From Pedobacter petrophilus (lineage in GTDB: Bacteria > Bacteroidota > Bacteroidia > Sphingobacteriales > Sphingobacteriaceae): 64,000 nucleotides of DNA. Under the pieces are notes generated by a model that saw only the letters and a list, made by a program, of their open reading frames with translations, ran no database searches and was not told where the DNA came from. Below are positions 1 through 8,467 of this stretch, piece by piece. A program made the translations under genes and the position numbers. The stretch is taken from assembly GCF_009674725.1 (NCBI RefSeq), contig NZ_WKKH01000028.1, forward strand, positions 1 to 64,000. Direction: 5' to 3'. Position 1 is the stretch's first letter; each line of letters starts with the position of its first letter.

Positions 1-77
1 TTCTGCTTTTTTCAAGCAACAACTCTGGGGGTCAATTTAAAATTGGCGAAAGGGGGTCAAATTTATTGGTATATGCA
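1..77. mobile_element. Possible IS21-like element terminus
   Basis: Two direct copies of GGGGGTCAA lie at 27-35 and 52-60, exactly 25 bp apart, each followed by an AT-rich ATTTA-like stretch. Repeated GGGGGTCAA blocks near an end are a feature I associate with IS21-family elements of Bacteroidota. A TGCA at 74-77 would fit the usual terminal CA. The adjoining XRE reading frame loses similarity to its family just here, as expected for an insertion. No transposase is visible because the window begins here, so this call is an inference. Confidence 0.35.
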
Positions 78-165
78 CATATACGCTAAAGGTGCCTCTA
101 GGCATCCCCAATAAGTTACCCAGTTCTGATTGTGAAAGCCCTAGTTTTTCCCTGATGTGTTTCAT
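37..165 (-). pseudogene. Truncated XRE-family HTH regulator (5' fragment)
   Basis: From the ATG at 165 the minus strand reads MKHIREKLGLSQSELGNLLG followed by MPRGTFSVY, a typical first half of an XRE/Cro-CI helix-turn-helix domain (recognition motif LSQSELGNLLGMPRGTFSVY). After residue 29 the sequence stops resembling the family and reads 13 unrelated residues to a stop at 37-39, inside the GGGGGTCAA repeats. The natural protein would continue for tens of residues. I read it as a gene cut by the IS-like terminus to its left. Its upstream region carries the eight-motif array at 201-310, a candidate autoregulatory operator. Confidence 0.55.
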
Positions 166-200
166 GATAGGGTGGTGTTTTAAATTTTATTAAGCAATAA

Positions 201-310
201 TTGTAGCCTTTTTTTGTGTAGCTTTTTTTTTGTCTACACAAAAATAGGCTACAAAAGTGTAGCCAAAATTACGGTAGACTTTTTTTCGGCTACAATTATT
301 TTGACTACAA
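201..310. promoter_or_regulatory. Array of eight TGTAGCC/GGCTACA motifs in a ++--++-- pattern
   Basis: Close variants of the 7-mer TGTAGCC occur at about 202, 216, 232, 247, 258, 273, 288 and 303. The first two are in plus orientation, the next two minus, then plus, plus, minus, minus. Motif centres are about 15 bp apart, apart from one interval of about 11 bp in the middle, and are separated by poly-T or poly-A spacers. Each quartet forms a long imperfect inverted repeat: 201-222 pairs with about 233-254, and 257-279 with about 288-310. The array lies directly upstream of the truncated XRE gene and looks like a multi-site operator, though a replication- or transposition-related function is not excluded. 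Confidence 0.6.
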
Positions 311-618
311 TCGCTTTGCGCCTATTTAAACCCATTTTTATAATTTTTGGCAACGCATCAAAATATTTTCATGCTTAAAAAAAGCGGTGTTAAATGCAAT
401 AAAATTGATTGTTAAATATTTTTACAGCCCATGTTTTTGTTCTGGAAATAATACATCACTGGCACCACTTTAAATTTTGTTCAATAATAATTTTATCGCT
501 GCTCATTTAACCCTATTTTCAGTTGATTGCAGCAGCAGTTCATCGTTTCTGCAGATGCTTCTATTATTGTCAAACCAGGCAAATATTTTTTTTATTACCC
601 ATCTTTTATGGCCTTAGA
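311..618. other. Intergenic region without recognisable features
   Basis: An AT-rich stretch with no open reading frame of convincing length, no strong hairpin and no repeat that I can recognise. It probably represents decayed sequence between the disrupted XRE gene and the hydrolase. Confidence 0.5.
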
Positions 619-719
619 TCACAACACGTCAAATTCTTCTAAATCATACCATTTCTTGTAATCATCATAAACCAGCTGCCATTTGGAAGCATTCGCCACT
701 GGCATTCTGTCTGGACTGT
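619..719 (-). pseudogene. C-terminal fragment of an unidentified protein
   Basis: The minus strand here reads NSPDRMPVANASKWQLVYDD and continues YKKWYDLEEFDVL to a TGA at 619-621. The composition is protein-like (aromatic, charged, amphipathic) and there is no start codon. It lies immediately after the stop of the alpha/beta hydrolase, in another frame. It could be the true tail of the hydrolase after a frameshift in the A-rich segment near 735-750, or a remnant of a separate gene. I do not recognise the family. Confidence 0.3.
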
Positions 720-1628
720 TTATCCCGTTTTCCTTCCTTTTTTTGAAATCCTGCTAATGCCTTTAATCCATTTAACAGCAGTATCGAAAGGTTCAGGCGA
801 TTTCGAGGAACCCATGTTATGGCCCAACATTGGAAATAACTGATACCCGAAAGGCTTACCCTGTGCTTTAAGTGTATTCAGTCGTTCAATAGACAACCCT
901 ACAGGAACCTGAATATCCTTACCGCCGTAAAGCCATAACCCCGGAATTTTTATTTTTTCAGGAGATTTAAGTGGATTAATGGCGGAAAATTGATACCGGT
1001 CTGCGTCGTTTTTAATGTGTGCTCGCGCATCAGCTTCATTGTGAGTTACCCAAAAGTTAGCGTTTCCGTTCGTGTAAAATTGAAACCGCAGCTGTTCCAG
1101 CGTAGTTACCATTGGCCCGCTAAATAAAACAATAAAACGCACGTGATTATTTTTCTCTGCGGCCAGCGGAATAATCCAGCCGGCCTGACTCGCGCCAATT
1201 AAACCGATTGGTAAACGTTTCTCCTGAAGATTCTTTAACAGGGCTTGAACAGCCTCACCTGCATCTGAAGCCAATAAGTTAAGATTGGCTGAATCGATAT
1301 TATTGGTCCCCACTTCCGGACCCGCATATACCCCACCCGATTCTCCAACTCCACGTTTATCATACGTTAACACGGCGATGCCATTTCTAGCCAAACGTGA
1401 AGCCATTTCGATTGTTCTTTTCTCCTGCCCGGAACCATGAACAATTACTACTGCAGTATGCGGGTGCTCCGGTTTCAAAATGGCTCCTGATAAGGTGGCA
1501 CCAGCACTTTTGAACTGAACATTTTGAATAGTAAAAATCGATTGTCGATTTCCACTTATAGAGGTTTGACAAAACGAATCAATGCTGATGAAAAACAGCA
1601 TCATGGATAAATAAGCTTTTGTAATCAT
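720..1628 (-). CDS. Secreted alpha/beta hydrolase
   Basis: This 302-aa protein starts with a signal peptide (hydrophobic residues 5-18, likely cleavage near FCQT), so it should act in the periplasm or at the surface. The alpha/beta hydrolase fold is supported by an HGSG oxyanion motif at 64-67, a nucleophile elbow GASQAG at 145-150 (Ser147), an acid Asp238 in YGGKD and a catalytic His270 in LGHN. The substrate cannot be deduced; family members include esterases and peptidase-like hydrolases of the BAAT/DLH type. The last ten residues are Lys/Arg-rich and may reflect a frameshift, since a coding-like fragment follows in another frame at 619-719. It stands alone, divergent from the response regulator. 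Confidence 0.8.
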   Translation of the reverse strand: MITKAYLSMMLFFISIDSFCQTSISGNRQSIFTIQNVQFKSAGATLSGAILKPEHPHTAVVIVHGSGQEKRTIEMASRLARNGIAVLTYDKRGVGESGGVYAGPEVGTNNIDSANLNLLASDAGEAVQALLKNLQEKRLPIGLIGASQAGWIIPLAAEKNNHVRFIVLFSGPMVTTLEQLRFQFYTNGNANFWVTHNEADARAHIKNDADRYQFSAINPLKSPEKIKIPGLWLYGGKDIQVPVGLSIERLNTLKAQGKPFGYQLFPMLGHNMGSSKSPEPFDTAVKWIKGISRISKKGRKTG

Positions 1629-1841
1629 AAATTTAAGGATTTCAGGTCGTAGTTATTACTTGTATTTCTACTGAAGCAATATAATCCGGCGAAAATATGG
1701 ATCACAATAAATGTGATCGAATAGTAGTAAAGTGTGATGGAAAGCATATGTTAAAGTTATTTGCGCCGTTCGGTTTAACATTTAATGAATTTCCAAAACT
1801 TTATATAGTCCGGATTGATTGTAATTACGTAGATCAAAGAT

Positions 1842-2195
1842 ATGGGAAAAAGAATATTTCTATTAGAAGACGACGAGGGGATAAGAGACGTGATTGAGCT
1901 TATTTTAGGATTGGAAGATTACGACGTAATTAGTTTTGAAACAGTTACCACTTTTATGGAAGCCAATGTTTATGAAGTGCCGGATCTTTTCATACTGGAT
2001 GTAATGTTGCCGGATGGAAATGGAATGGATGTTTGTGCAGAACTGAAATCAATCAATAACAATATTCCCGTATTAATGATGAGCGCACATGCGAGTGCAG
2101 CAGACGTTGCTGCAACTTGTGCAGCCAACGATTTCATGGAAAAACCATTTGATCTGAATAAACTGATTGAGAAAGTGAACAAACTTGTGGCTTAA
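1842..2195 (+). CDS. Single-domain response regulator (CheY-like)
   Basis: A 117-aa protein made only of a receiver domain. The acidic pocket is E9-D10-D11, the phosphoacceptor is Asp53 in FILDVMLPDG, the switch residue is Ser81 in MMSAH and the invariant Lys is Lys101 in MEKPF. There is no output domain, so it must act through protein-protein contact or in a phosphorelay. No histidine kinase is adjacent. A different-frame ORF covers its upstream region but lacks protein-like features, so I use the ATG at 1842, which gives a complete receiver fold beginning with the usual KRIFLLEDD strand. Confidence 0.9.
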   Translation: MGKRIFLLEDDEGIRDVIELILGLEDYDVISFETVTTFMEANVYEVPDLFILDVMLPDGNGMDVCAELKSINNNIPVLMMSAHASAADVAATCAANDFMEKPFDLNKLIEKVNKLVA

Positions 2196-2470
2196 TCATT
2201 TACTCTTGATCATTTTCCTTTACGACCGCAATTTTTTAGACGCGGATGATCCAATATAATAAGGAAAAGTAGCCTTACCAGGATGGGTTTTTGATCAGGT
2301 CTTTAAAAGGCTATCTCTTAGGGCTGACCCAACTGTTCTGCGTTTATCATAACAAATAAGCACCTGATAATGAGCCAATCCATCATTAATTAAAAACTTG
2401 ATTGCTGTCTTTGTAAGAAAGTTGAATTTTTATCCCAACAAAAAGTTACCGATAATGTTATTTTTGTAAC

Positions 2471-4630
2471 ATGCAGATCAGGCAACCCATTAGAAACATA
2501 CAAGATTTTTTATTGAGTACGTATTTCGCGGATGGCCTACGCATTACGCTTGGTGTGCTACTTCCCTCGTTAATCCTGGCGCAGTTTGGTATGCTTAAAT
2601 ATGGCATGACCTTATCATTGGGTGCGCTTTGCGTAAGTATTGTAGATAGTCCGGGCCCGATGGTGCATAGGCGAAATGCGATGCTGGTTACCACATTGCT
2701 CATTTTCTTATTTTCTATCCTTACGGGATTAACCAATAAAAACGCTTATTTCGTTGCCTTCCTGCTCGGAGCATCCAGTTTTGTATTTTCGATGTTCTAC
2801 ATTTATGGCATCAGAGCAGCCTCTGTAGGAACCGCGGTATTGCTGGTTATGGTATTGAGTATAGACGACATTCGCCCATGGCAAGAGGTAATTCAGCATG
2901 CCTTCATGGTTTTGGCGGGTAGCCTTTGGTACACCGGATTAAGTTATTTTTTTTATCGGCTACGCCCCTTTCGATTGGTGCAGCAATCTTTAAGCGATTC
3001 CATTTTCGAAGTAGCAGAGTTTCTGAGAGAGAAAGCAAAATTTTACCATCAGCATAACAATTACGACAAAACTTATGCAGAATTGCTTCAATTGCAGGTT
3101 TCAGTGCACGAAAAGCAAGATGCAGTAAGGGAATTATTATTCAGAACCCGCGAAATTGTCCGCGATTCGAGTCCGGAAGGTCGATTTTTGCTCCTGGTAT
3201 TTGTAGACATGGTCGATCTTTTCGAACAAGTGATGTCTACCTATTACAACTATCAGCAACTCCATTTGCAGTTTGATAAAGCAGGGATATTGAAAGATTA
3301 TGAAATGGCAATTAAGCGAATTTCATACGCCCTGGATGATATCGCCTTTGCACTTAAAAGTGGTGGCAAACCCGTTGTTTCAAAAAGATTGCTGATTGAA
3401 ATTGAGCGCTTAAAAATCAAGATCAATCATTTAGAAAAGAACAATACCAACCAGGAATACAATACAATTGGTATTATCGCGCTCAAAAACATTGAGGTTA
3501 ATATTGAAAATATCTTAGCGAGGGTTAAAACAATATTTAGTTACTTTAAAGTAAGAACCAGTAAAGATATTGGCCGGGCCGAAGTAGATACAGAAAAATT
3601 CATCAAGCGACAGAAGTTTGATTTCCAGCTTTTCACAGATAACTTAACTTATAGCTCTTCTACGTTCAGGCATTCATTGAGGGTTACCGTAGTAATGTTG
3701 CTAGGGTTTGTCGTTGCAGAAATCTTAAATTTTTCTCACAGTTATTGGATCCTATTAACCATTCTGGTAATTTCAAAGCCTGGCTTTAGCCTTACCAAAG
3801 AGCGCAACTATCAACGGTTAATCGGAACAACAATTGGCGCTTTCGTAGGGATGGCTGTACTAACATACATTGATGACCGACATACACTTTTTGTTATCTT
3901 ATTAATTTGTATGATAGGAAGTTACAGCTTTCAACGGAAAAATTATGTAGTCAGTGTACTTTTCATGACGCCTTATATTTTAATTCTTTTTGATTTTTTA
4001 GGAATGGGATCTATTGCATTAGCCAGGGAAAGAATTTACGATACTTTCATCGGCTCTGGAATTGCATTACTCGCCAGTTATTCCCTCTTCCCAACCTGGG
4101 AACATGAAAAATTAAAAGAAGCGATGCTGAGTATTATTAAGGCTAACAAAGCTTATTATGGGCAGGTGGCAAGGCTGTATTTCGAAAAAAATTACAACAG
4201 AACCGAATATAAATTAGCCAGAAAAGAGGTTTATGTAAGTACTGCGAATCTGGCTTCGCTTTTTCAAAGAATGTTTTCCGAACCGAAAAGCAAACAACTT
4301 TTTATTAAGGAAGTGCATCAGTTTACCACGCTCAATCATTTACTATCGTCATATATTGCTACACTTTCTTTGTATAATAAGGAGCACGAATTTACATTCG
4401 AAAGCTTTGATGCCTTAAAGCCAATCTCGAATAATACAGATTATTTATTCGACATGACGATTGAGAACTTAGAACAAAATAAAGAAACGTTGGATAACGT
4501 ACCGCTAATCCGCGTTGCAGACACTGGTTTTCAAATTCACCAGGGGCAGGATTTAGTTCCGGAACAATTTGATTTGATTCAGAAAGTAGCTTACGATATC
4601 TATAAACTAACAGGGAAAATAAAAATTTAA
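2471..4630 (+). CDS. FUSC/YccS-like inner membrane protein
   Basis: A 719-aa protein with two blocks of hydrophobic helices, about residues 20-165 and 400-535, each followed by a mostly soluble helical region. This duplicated layout is that of the FUSC family (YccS/YhfK, aromatic acid efflux AaeB and fusaric acid resistance relatives). Substrate is unknown; transport of small aromatic or toxic compounds is the family expectation. A TATTTTTG box at 2459-2466, matching the Bacteroidota -7 consensus, sits only four bases before the ATG, so the transcript may be nearly leaderless. The preceding 275 bp hold no gene. Confidence 0.85.
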   Translation: MQIRQPIRNIQDFLLSTYFADGLRITLGVLLPSLILAQFGMLKYGMTLSLGALCVSIVDSPGPMVHRRNAMLVTTLLIFLFSILTGLTNKNAYFVAFLLGASSFVFSMFYIYGIRAASVGTAVLLVMVLSIDDIRPWQEVIQHAFMVLAGSLWYTGLSYFFYRLRPFRLVQQSLSDSIFEVAEFLREKAKFYHQHNNYDKTYAELLQLQVSVHEKQDAVRELLFRTREIVRDSSPEGRFLLLVFVDMVDLFEQVMSTYYNYQQLHLQFDKAGILKDYEMAIKRISYALDDIAFALKSGGKPVVSKRLLIEIERLKIKINHLEKNNTNQEYNTIGIIALKNIEVNIENILARVKTIFSYFKVRTSKDIGRAEVDTEKFIKRQKFDFQLFTDNLTYSSSTFRHSLRVTVVMLLGFVVAEILNFSHSYWILLTILVISKPGFSLTKERNYQRLIGTTIGAFVGMAVLTYIDDRHTLFVILLICMIGSYSFQRKNYVVSVLFMTPYILILFDFLGMGSIALARERIYDTFIGSGIALLASYSLFPTWEHEKLKEAMLSIIKANKAYYGQVARLYFEKNYNRTEYKLARKEVYVSTANLASLFQRMFSEPKSKQLFIKEVHQFTTLNHLLSSYIATLSLYNKEHEFTFESFDALKPISNNTDYLFDMTIENLEQNKETLDNVPLIRVADTGFQIHQGQDLVPEQFDLIQKVAYDIYKLTGKIKI

Positions 4631-4785
4631 CTATTTATGGGGCACCTGGAAGTAAGCATATGGTACCGATTGCAATAGAAGGTATTATGAATGGTTTCAC
4701 AACGGTAAATCCCCGGCTCCGTCTTCCCACATCAAACAATGCCAGCCCTGGTTTGTTAACCTTACTTACTAAAGAATTATTAAGC

Positions 4786-5196
4786 ATGGAAAAGTTATAT
4801 ACAGCTGAAGTTACAGCTACAGGCGGCAGAGATGGTCACGTTAAATCAAGTGATGGAATTTTAGATTTCGAATTGAGAAAACCAAAAGAACTTGGTGGTC
4901 AGGGTGGTGCAACCAATCCGGAAGAGTTATTTGCAGCTGCCTGGGGACCATGTTACCTTGGTGCTTTAGGATCAGTTGCAGAACGCGAAGGCGTAGATGT
5001 GAGCGAAGCTAATGTTAAGGTTTTAGTATCATTCAACAAAGCTGATAATTCATTCGTTTTGTCAGCAGATTTAGATGTTCATATTCCAGGGATTTCAATT
5101 GAAGAGTCGCAATCTATTGCTGATAAAGCACATAGGGCTTGTCCGTATTCTAAAGCGGTAAAAGGCAATATTGATGTCAGGGTTACTGCTGTCTAA
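4786..5196 (+). CDS. Organic hydroperoxide resistance protein (Ohr/OsmC family)
   Basis: A 136-aa Ohr-type thiol peroxidase that reduces organic and fatty-acid hydroperoxides in the cytoplasm. The two redox cysteines are Cys56 (WGPCYLG) and Cys119 (HRACPYS), and the family N-terminus LYTAEVTATGGRDGHVKSSDG is complete. An in-frame upstream ATG at 4660 would add 42 residues unlike any Ohr leader, so I place the start at 4786. In many bacteria a MarR-type OhrR regulator is adjacent; none is seen here. A strong hairpin terminator follows. Confidence 0.92.
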   Translation: MEKLYTAEVTATGGRDGHVKSSDGILDFELRKPKELGGQGGATNPEELFAAAWGPCYLGALGSVAEREGVDVSEANVKVLVSFNKADNSFVLSADLDVHIPGISIEESQSIADKAHRACPYSKAVKGNIDVRVTAV

Positions 5197-5218
5197 AAAT
5201 ATATTAAAGTTTATCTGG

Positions 5219-5253
5219 ATTCCCGTCATTCTAACGAATGACGGGAATTTTTG
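5219..5253. terminator. Intrinsic terminator after ohr-like gene
   Basis: A perfect 13-bp stem (5219-5231 with 5236-5248, arms ATTCCCGTCATTC/GAATGACGGGAAT) with a TAAC loop, followed by TTTTTG. It ends the plus-strand peroxidase transcript. Confidence 0.9.
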
Positions 5254-5353
5254 TTTTGCGGTAGGATTAGCATCAGTATGGAGTGAAGCATTCTGTTTTC
5301 CTTAAATGATTTCCACTTTATCCCAGTGTTGACTGGTCATGAGTACTGATATG

Positions 5354-6703
5354 CTATAATAGCAGTTTACTCGCCAGGCCTAAAATGAGCATGAAGCCAA
5401 AAACGTCAGTAAAAGTGGTAATGATAATCGAAGAAGCAATAGCAGGATCAATTCCTACCCGCTTCAGTATTAAAGGAATCCCGGCACCAGTTATTCCGGC
5501 AATAAGCAAGTTACCCGTCATCGCCAGGAAAATTACAAGGCCCAACATTGGGTTTCCATCAAATAAGAAAGCAAACAAAAATACAATTAGTCCATTTACC
5601 GCACCATTAATCAATCCGACGGTAAATTCTTTTAAAACAGTACGGTAAGCTTGCTTATCTGTAAGATCGTAGAGCGAAATACGCCTAACCGTTACCGCAA
5701 GGGCTTGTGTTGCAGCGTTTCCACCCATTCCGGCGATAATAGTCATATAAGCAGCCAGCGATGGTATTAATTTGATCGTTGGATCAAAATAACGAACCAC
5801 AGATGAAGCCAAAAAAGCTGTTCCAAGGTTAATCACCAGCCAGGGAAGACGGGATTTTACCGCTTCTACCCAGTTACCGCTCAACTCCTCATCTTCAGAT
5901 ACCCCGGAGATCTTTAAGATATCTTCTGTACTTTCTTCCTCCATTACATCAATCACATCATCGAAAGTAACGCGCCCTAAAAGCTTTTGGTCATCATCAA
6001 TAACAGGAATACTGGTGAGGTTATATTGAGAGATCAAGTTGGCTACTTCCTCCTGATCGGTGTTTGGATGTACGTAAACAGCATCAATTTTAACCAGTTC
6101 GGTAATTTTTGCGTCATGCCTTGCCTTGATAATATCTTTCAGCGAAACGATTCCCCTAAAAATTTCCGCATCATCAACTACATAGATGGTGTAGAATTCT
6201 TCCATCTGTTCGCTTTGCCGGATAATCTCGTCTATTGCATCTTTTTTAGTCAGGTTGATGTTCACACAGATCAGTTCCGTATTCATCAAACCACCGGCAG
6301 TCTTTTCGTCGTAGGTTAAAAGGTTTCTGATTTCTGATGCATGTTCATCCTGCAGGTCTCCCAGAATTTCCTTCTGTTCGTGATCTTCAAGCTGAGAAAT
6401 GATATCTGTCGCATCATCATAATCCAGTTCCTCAACAATTTCGGTACGTTTATCAGGATGAAGTTTAAAAAGTAAATCCTCCGGGTGAGACTCCTCGTCC
6501 ATTTCGGAGATAATTTCCGAAGCAATTTCTGCAGGCAGTAAATTTATGATGTGCTGCTGTTCAGATTTATCTAAACGCTCAAAAAGAATGGCTATTTCTG
6601 AGGCATGATAATCTTTTAAAACCTCCTGTAGAATTTCATCCCCAGCTAAAATGGCATTTTTAACCTTTAATACGTCTCTTTTATCTATCTCGAATGATTG
6701 CAT
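5354..6703 (-). CDS. mgtE: MgtE magnesium transporter
   Basis: A 449-aa protein with the full MgtE layout: an acidic helical MgtE_N domain (about 20-125), two CBS domains (about 130-255) and five membrane helices from about 285 to the end. The pore segment includes NLLIAGITGAGIPL and the conserved Asp of TTFTDVFGF. MgtE is a homodimeric Mg2+ channel of the inner membrane gated by Mg2+ binding to the cytosolic domains. It is last in a run of minus-strand genes that also contains CorA, with a ParDE pair in between; spacing from ParE is 48 bp. Confidence 0.95.
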   Translation of the reverse strand: MQSFEIDKRDVLKVKNAILAGDEILQEVLKDYHASEIAILFERLDKSEQQHIINLLPAEIASEIISEMDEESHPEDLLFKLHPDKRTEIVEELDYDDATDIISQLEDHEQKEILGDLQDEHASEIRNLLTYDEKTAGGLMNTELICVNINLTKKDAIDEIIRQSEQMEEFYTIYVVDDAEIFRGIVSLKDIIKARHDAKITELVKIDAVYVHPNTDQEEVANLISQYNLTSIPVIDDDQKLLGRVTFDDVIDVMEEESTEDILKISGVSEDEELSGNWVEAVKSRLPWLVINLGTAFLASSVVRYFDPTIKLIPSLAAYMTIIAGMGGNAATQALAVTVRRISLYDLTDKQAYRTVLKEFTVGLINGAVNGLIVFLFAFLFDGNPMLGLVIFLAMTGNLLIAGITGAGIPLILKRVGIDPAIASSIIITTFTDVFGFMLILGLASKLLL

Positions 6704-6751
6704 CTTTAACCTAACCTAAAACCTGCTAAAGCTACTAATATAAAAGATTTA

Positions 6752-7045
6752 TTAAAACCTATTCTTTATATCTGTCATTTGGTGCAGAATTCTAATAATT
6801 TCTACGTTCCCTTCTTGATTTAACTTATAGAATATTAAATGAGATTTAACCTGCGATGATCTATACCCGCTTAGGATAAAATCCATGTTTTTGCCATGCT
6901 CGAAGTTTCGCGTCACATATTCACATTCTGCAATTAAAAGCTCATAATACCGATCTGCCTGATCCTTTGACCACTTTTGATAGGTATAAAGCCATATATC
7001 TTCCAGATCAGTTAATGCCGCTTTACTAATGAGCAACTCAATCAC
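6752..7045 (-). CDS. parE: ParE-type toxin of a type II toxin-antitoxin pair
   Basis: A 97-aa RelE/ParE superfamily protein, beginning with the strand-helix pattern LLISKAALTDLEDIWLYTYQKWSKDQA and ending in the family-typical VEIIRILHQMTD. ParE members poison DNA gyrase; RelE-type mRNA cleavage cannot be excluded by sequence alone. Its ATG overlaps the antitoxin stop by four bases (7042-7045), the usual translational coupling. The pair is embedded between the two Mg2+ transporter genes corA and mgtE, all on the same strand. Confidence 0.88.
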   Translation of the reverse strand: MIELLISKAALTDLEDIWLYTYQKWSKDQADRYYELLIAECEYVTRNFEHGKNMDFILSGYRSSQVKSHLIFYKLNQEGNVEIIRILHQMTDIKNRF

Positions 7046-7287
7046 TTCAGGTGTTTTTGATGTAATTTTTCTAAATGAGCTTTAGGATCAAAATGCGCAA
7101 TAAGATTTCCTTCTTCACCAGCTTTAAGTGCCGCACGAAGTAAATTTACTCTCTGTTCTTCCTCTTCCAGTAACCTTAAGCCGGCACGAATCATTTCACT
7201 TACATTTTTGAATCTTCCTTCAGAAATTTTTTCATCTACAAAATGTTCAAAATGATCGCCCAAAACCATGGATGTATTTTTCGCCAT
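7042..7287 (-). CDS. parD: ParD-type antitoxin
   Basis: An 81-aa protein with the ParD/CopG ribbon-helix-helix N-terminus (TSMVLGDHFEHFVDEKISEG, then FKNVSEMIRAGLRLLEEEE) and a disordered C-terminus that would wrap the toxin. It should neutralise the downstream toxin and repress its own promoter. The upstream spacer to corA is 58 bp and contains TAACTTTA, one base from a -7 element, so the pair may have its own promoter. Confidence 0.88.
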   Translation of the reverse strand: MAKNTSMVLGDHFEHFVDEKISEGRFKNVSEMIRAGLRLLEEEEQRVNLLRAALKAGEEGNLIAHFDPKAHLEKLHQKHLK

Positions 7288-7345
7288 ATTATAATTTATT
7301 TAATAAGCTAAAGTTACCAAAAAATGGTACAATTAGATCATATGA

Positions 7346-8467
7346 TTATTTAAACCAGCCTTTACGCCAGAAATAAATGACCTGCGCTACAGCAATGATC
7401 CCCATCACAATCCAGGTCCACAAGTAACCATGCGGACTATAAAGTTCTGGCATATTCCCGGGCAACACCTTTCCGGTAACCGGGTCTTCGCGACTAAAGT
7501 TCATTCCATAAATGCCGGCAATGAATGTTAAAGGAATGAAAATTGATGAAATGATCGTCAGTACCTTCATAATTTCATTCATCCGGTTGCTGGTAATGGA
7601 TAAGTTCATATCAATATTCGCTGAAGAAATCTCTTTAAGCGATTCAATAAAATCGATAATCTGGATGCAGTGATCATAAGCATCTTTCATGTACGTTTTG
7701 GTCAAATCTGAAATCAGGGCGCTATCCGAGCGGATAATATCGTTCAGCTTATCCCTTTCCGGCCAGGCAACTTTTCTAATCGTAATTAACGATCGCTTAA
7801 TTGCCTGTGTGTCAAACATAATCCGCCTGTCGGGATGATCATATAACCGGTCTTCAATGGCATCCAGTTCTTCTCCCCAAAAATTGAGCAGGGCAAAGTA
7901 GTTATCCACGATCACATCCATAATCGCATACATTAAGTAACTGCTTCCGCCGATCCGGATATTGCCTTTCCCAATTTCTAAACGCTTCCTCACCGGCTCA
8001 AAACAATCTGCATAAGTTTCCTGAAAGGTAATTAAGGTACGTTCTGACAAAATAAAAGAGATCTGATCGTTACATAAAACACCTTCTTCACCTAAATATA
8101 AATGTCTGCTTACCGAAAATAAATATTTATCATTTTCATATTCATCCAGCTTAGGCCGTTGATAAGAACTGGTAATATCCTCCAAAACCAGTCTGCTGAT
8201 GTCAAATTTTGAAAACAATGTTTCGAAAATATTCGGATCTCCTAAACCCTTAATATCAAACCAGTAATAAAAATCATCATTCTGAATAAGCTTGTCGATA
8301 TTATTGATGTGCTCCAGCTCTTCCTTTTTATAAGATCGATCGTTATAGGTATGGAGGATAATTTTCGGTTTTAAGGCATCCTCTTTAATTTCATATAGCC
8401 CCGGGCTGGTGCCTGGCTCAGGTACGTTATAATGTTTATGGCGGTTACGAGGCTTGTTTTTTCCCAT
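7346..8467 (-). CDS. corA: CorA family Mg2+/Co2+ transporter
   Basis: A 373-aa protein with a large soluble N-terminal domain, a long helix and two C-terminal membrane helices. The signature YGMN is at 320-323, ahead of the periplasmic loop MPELYSPHGY. CorA forms a pentameric Mg2+ channel in the inner membrane. Its start overlaps the stop of the WbqC-like gene by one base (TAATG), indicating co-translation. A second Mg2+ transporter, MgtE, lies under 1 kb downstream. Confidence 0.93.
   Translation of the reverse strand: MGKNKPRNRHKHYNVPEPGTSPGLYEIKEDALKPKIILHTYNDRSYKKEELEHINNIDKLIQNDDFYYWFDIKGLGDPNIFETLFSKFDISRLVLEDITSSYQRPKLDEYENDKYLFSVSRHLYLGEEGVLCNDQISFILSERTLITFQETYADCFEPVRKRLEIGKGNIRIGGSSYLMYAIMDVIVDNYFALLNFWGEELDAIEDRLYDHPDRRIMFDTQAIKRSLITIRKVAWPERDKLNDIIRSDSALISDLTKTYMKDAYDHCIQIIDFIESLKEISSANIDMNLSITSNRMNEIMKVLTIISSIFIPLTFIAGIYGMNFSREDPVTGKVLPGNMPELYSPHGYLWTWIVMGIIAVAQVIYFWRKGWFK

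Noticed and set aside
1697..1897. 66-residue plus-strand ORF before the response regulator
   Set aside because: It overlaps the regulator start in another frame, ends in an Arg-rich artefact of the receiver sequence and has no family features.
4660..4785. N-terminal extension of the Ohr protein
   Set aside because: The 42 extra residues do not resemble Ohr proteins, and the family start is at 4786.
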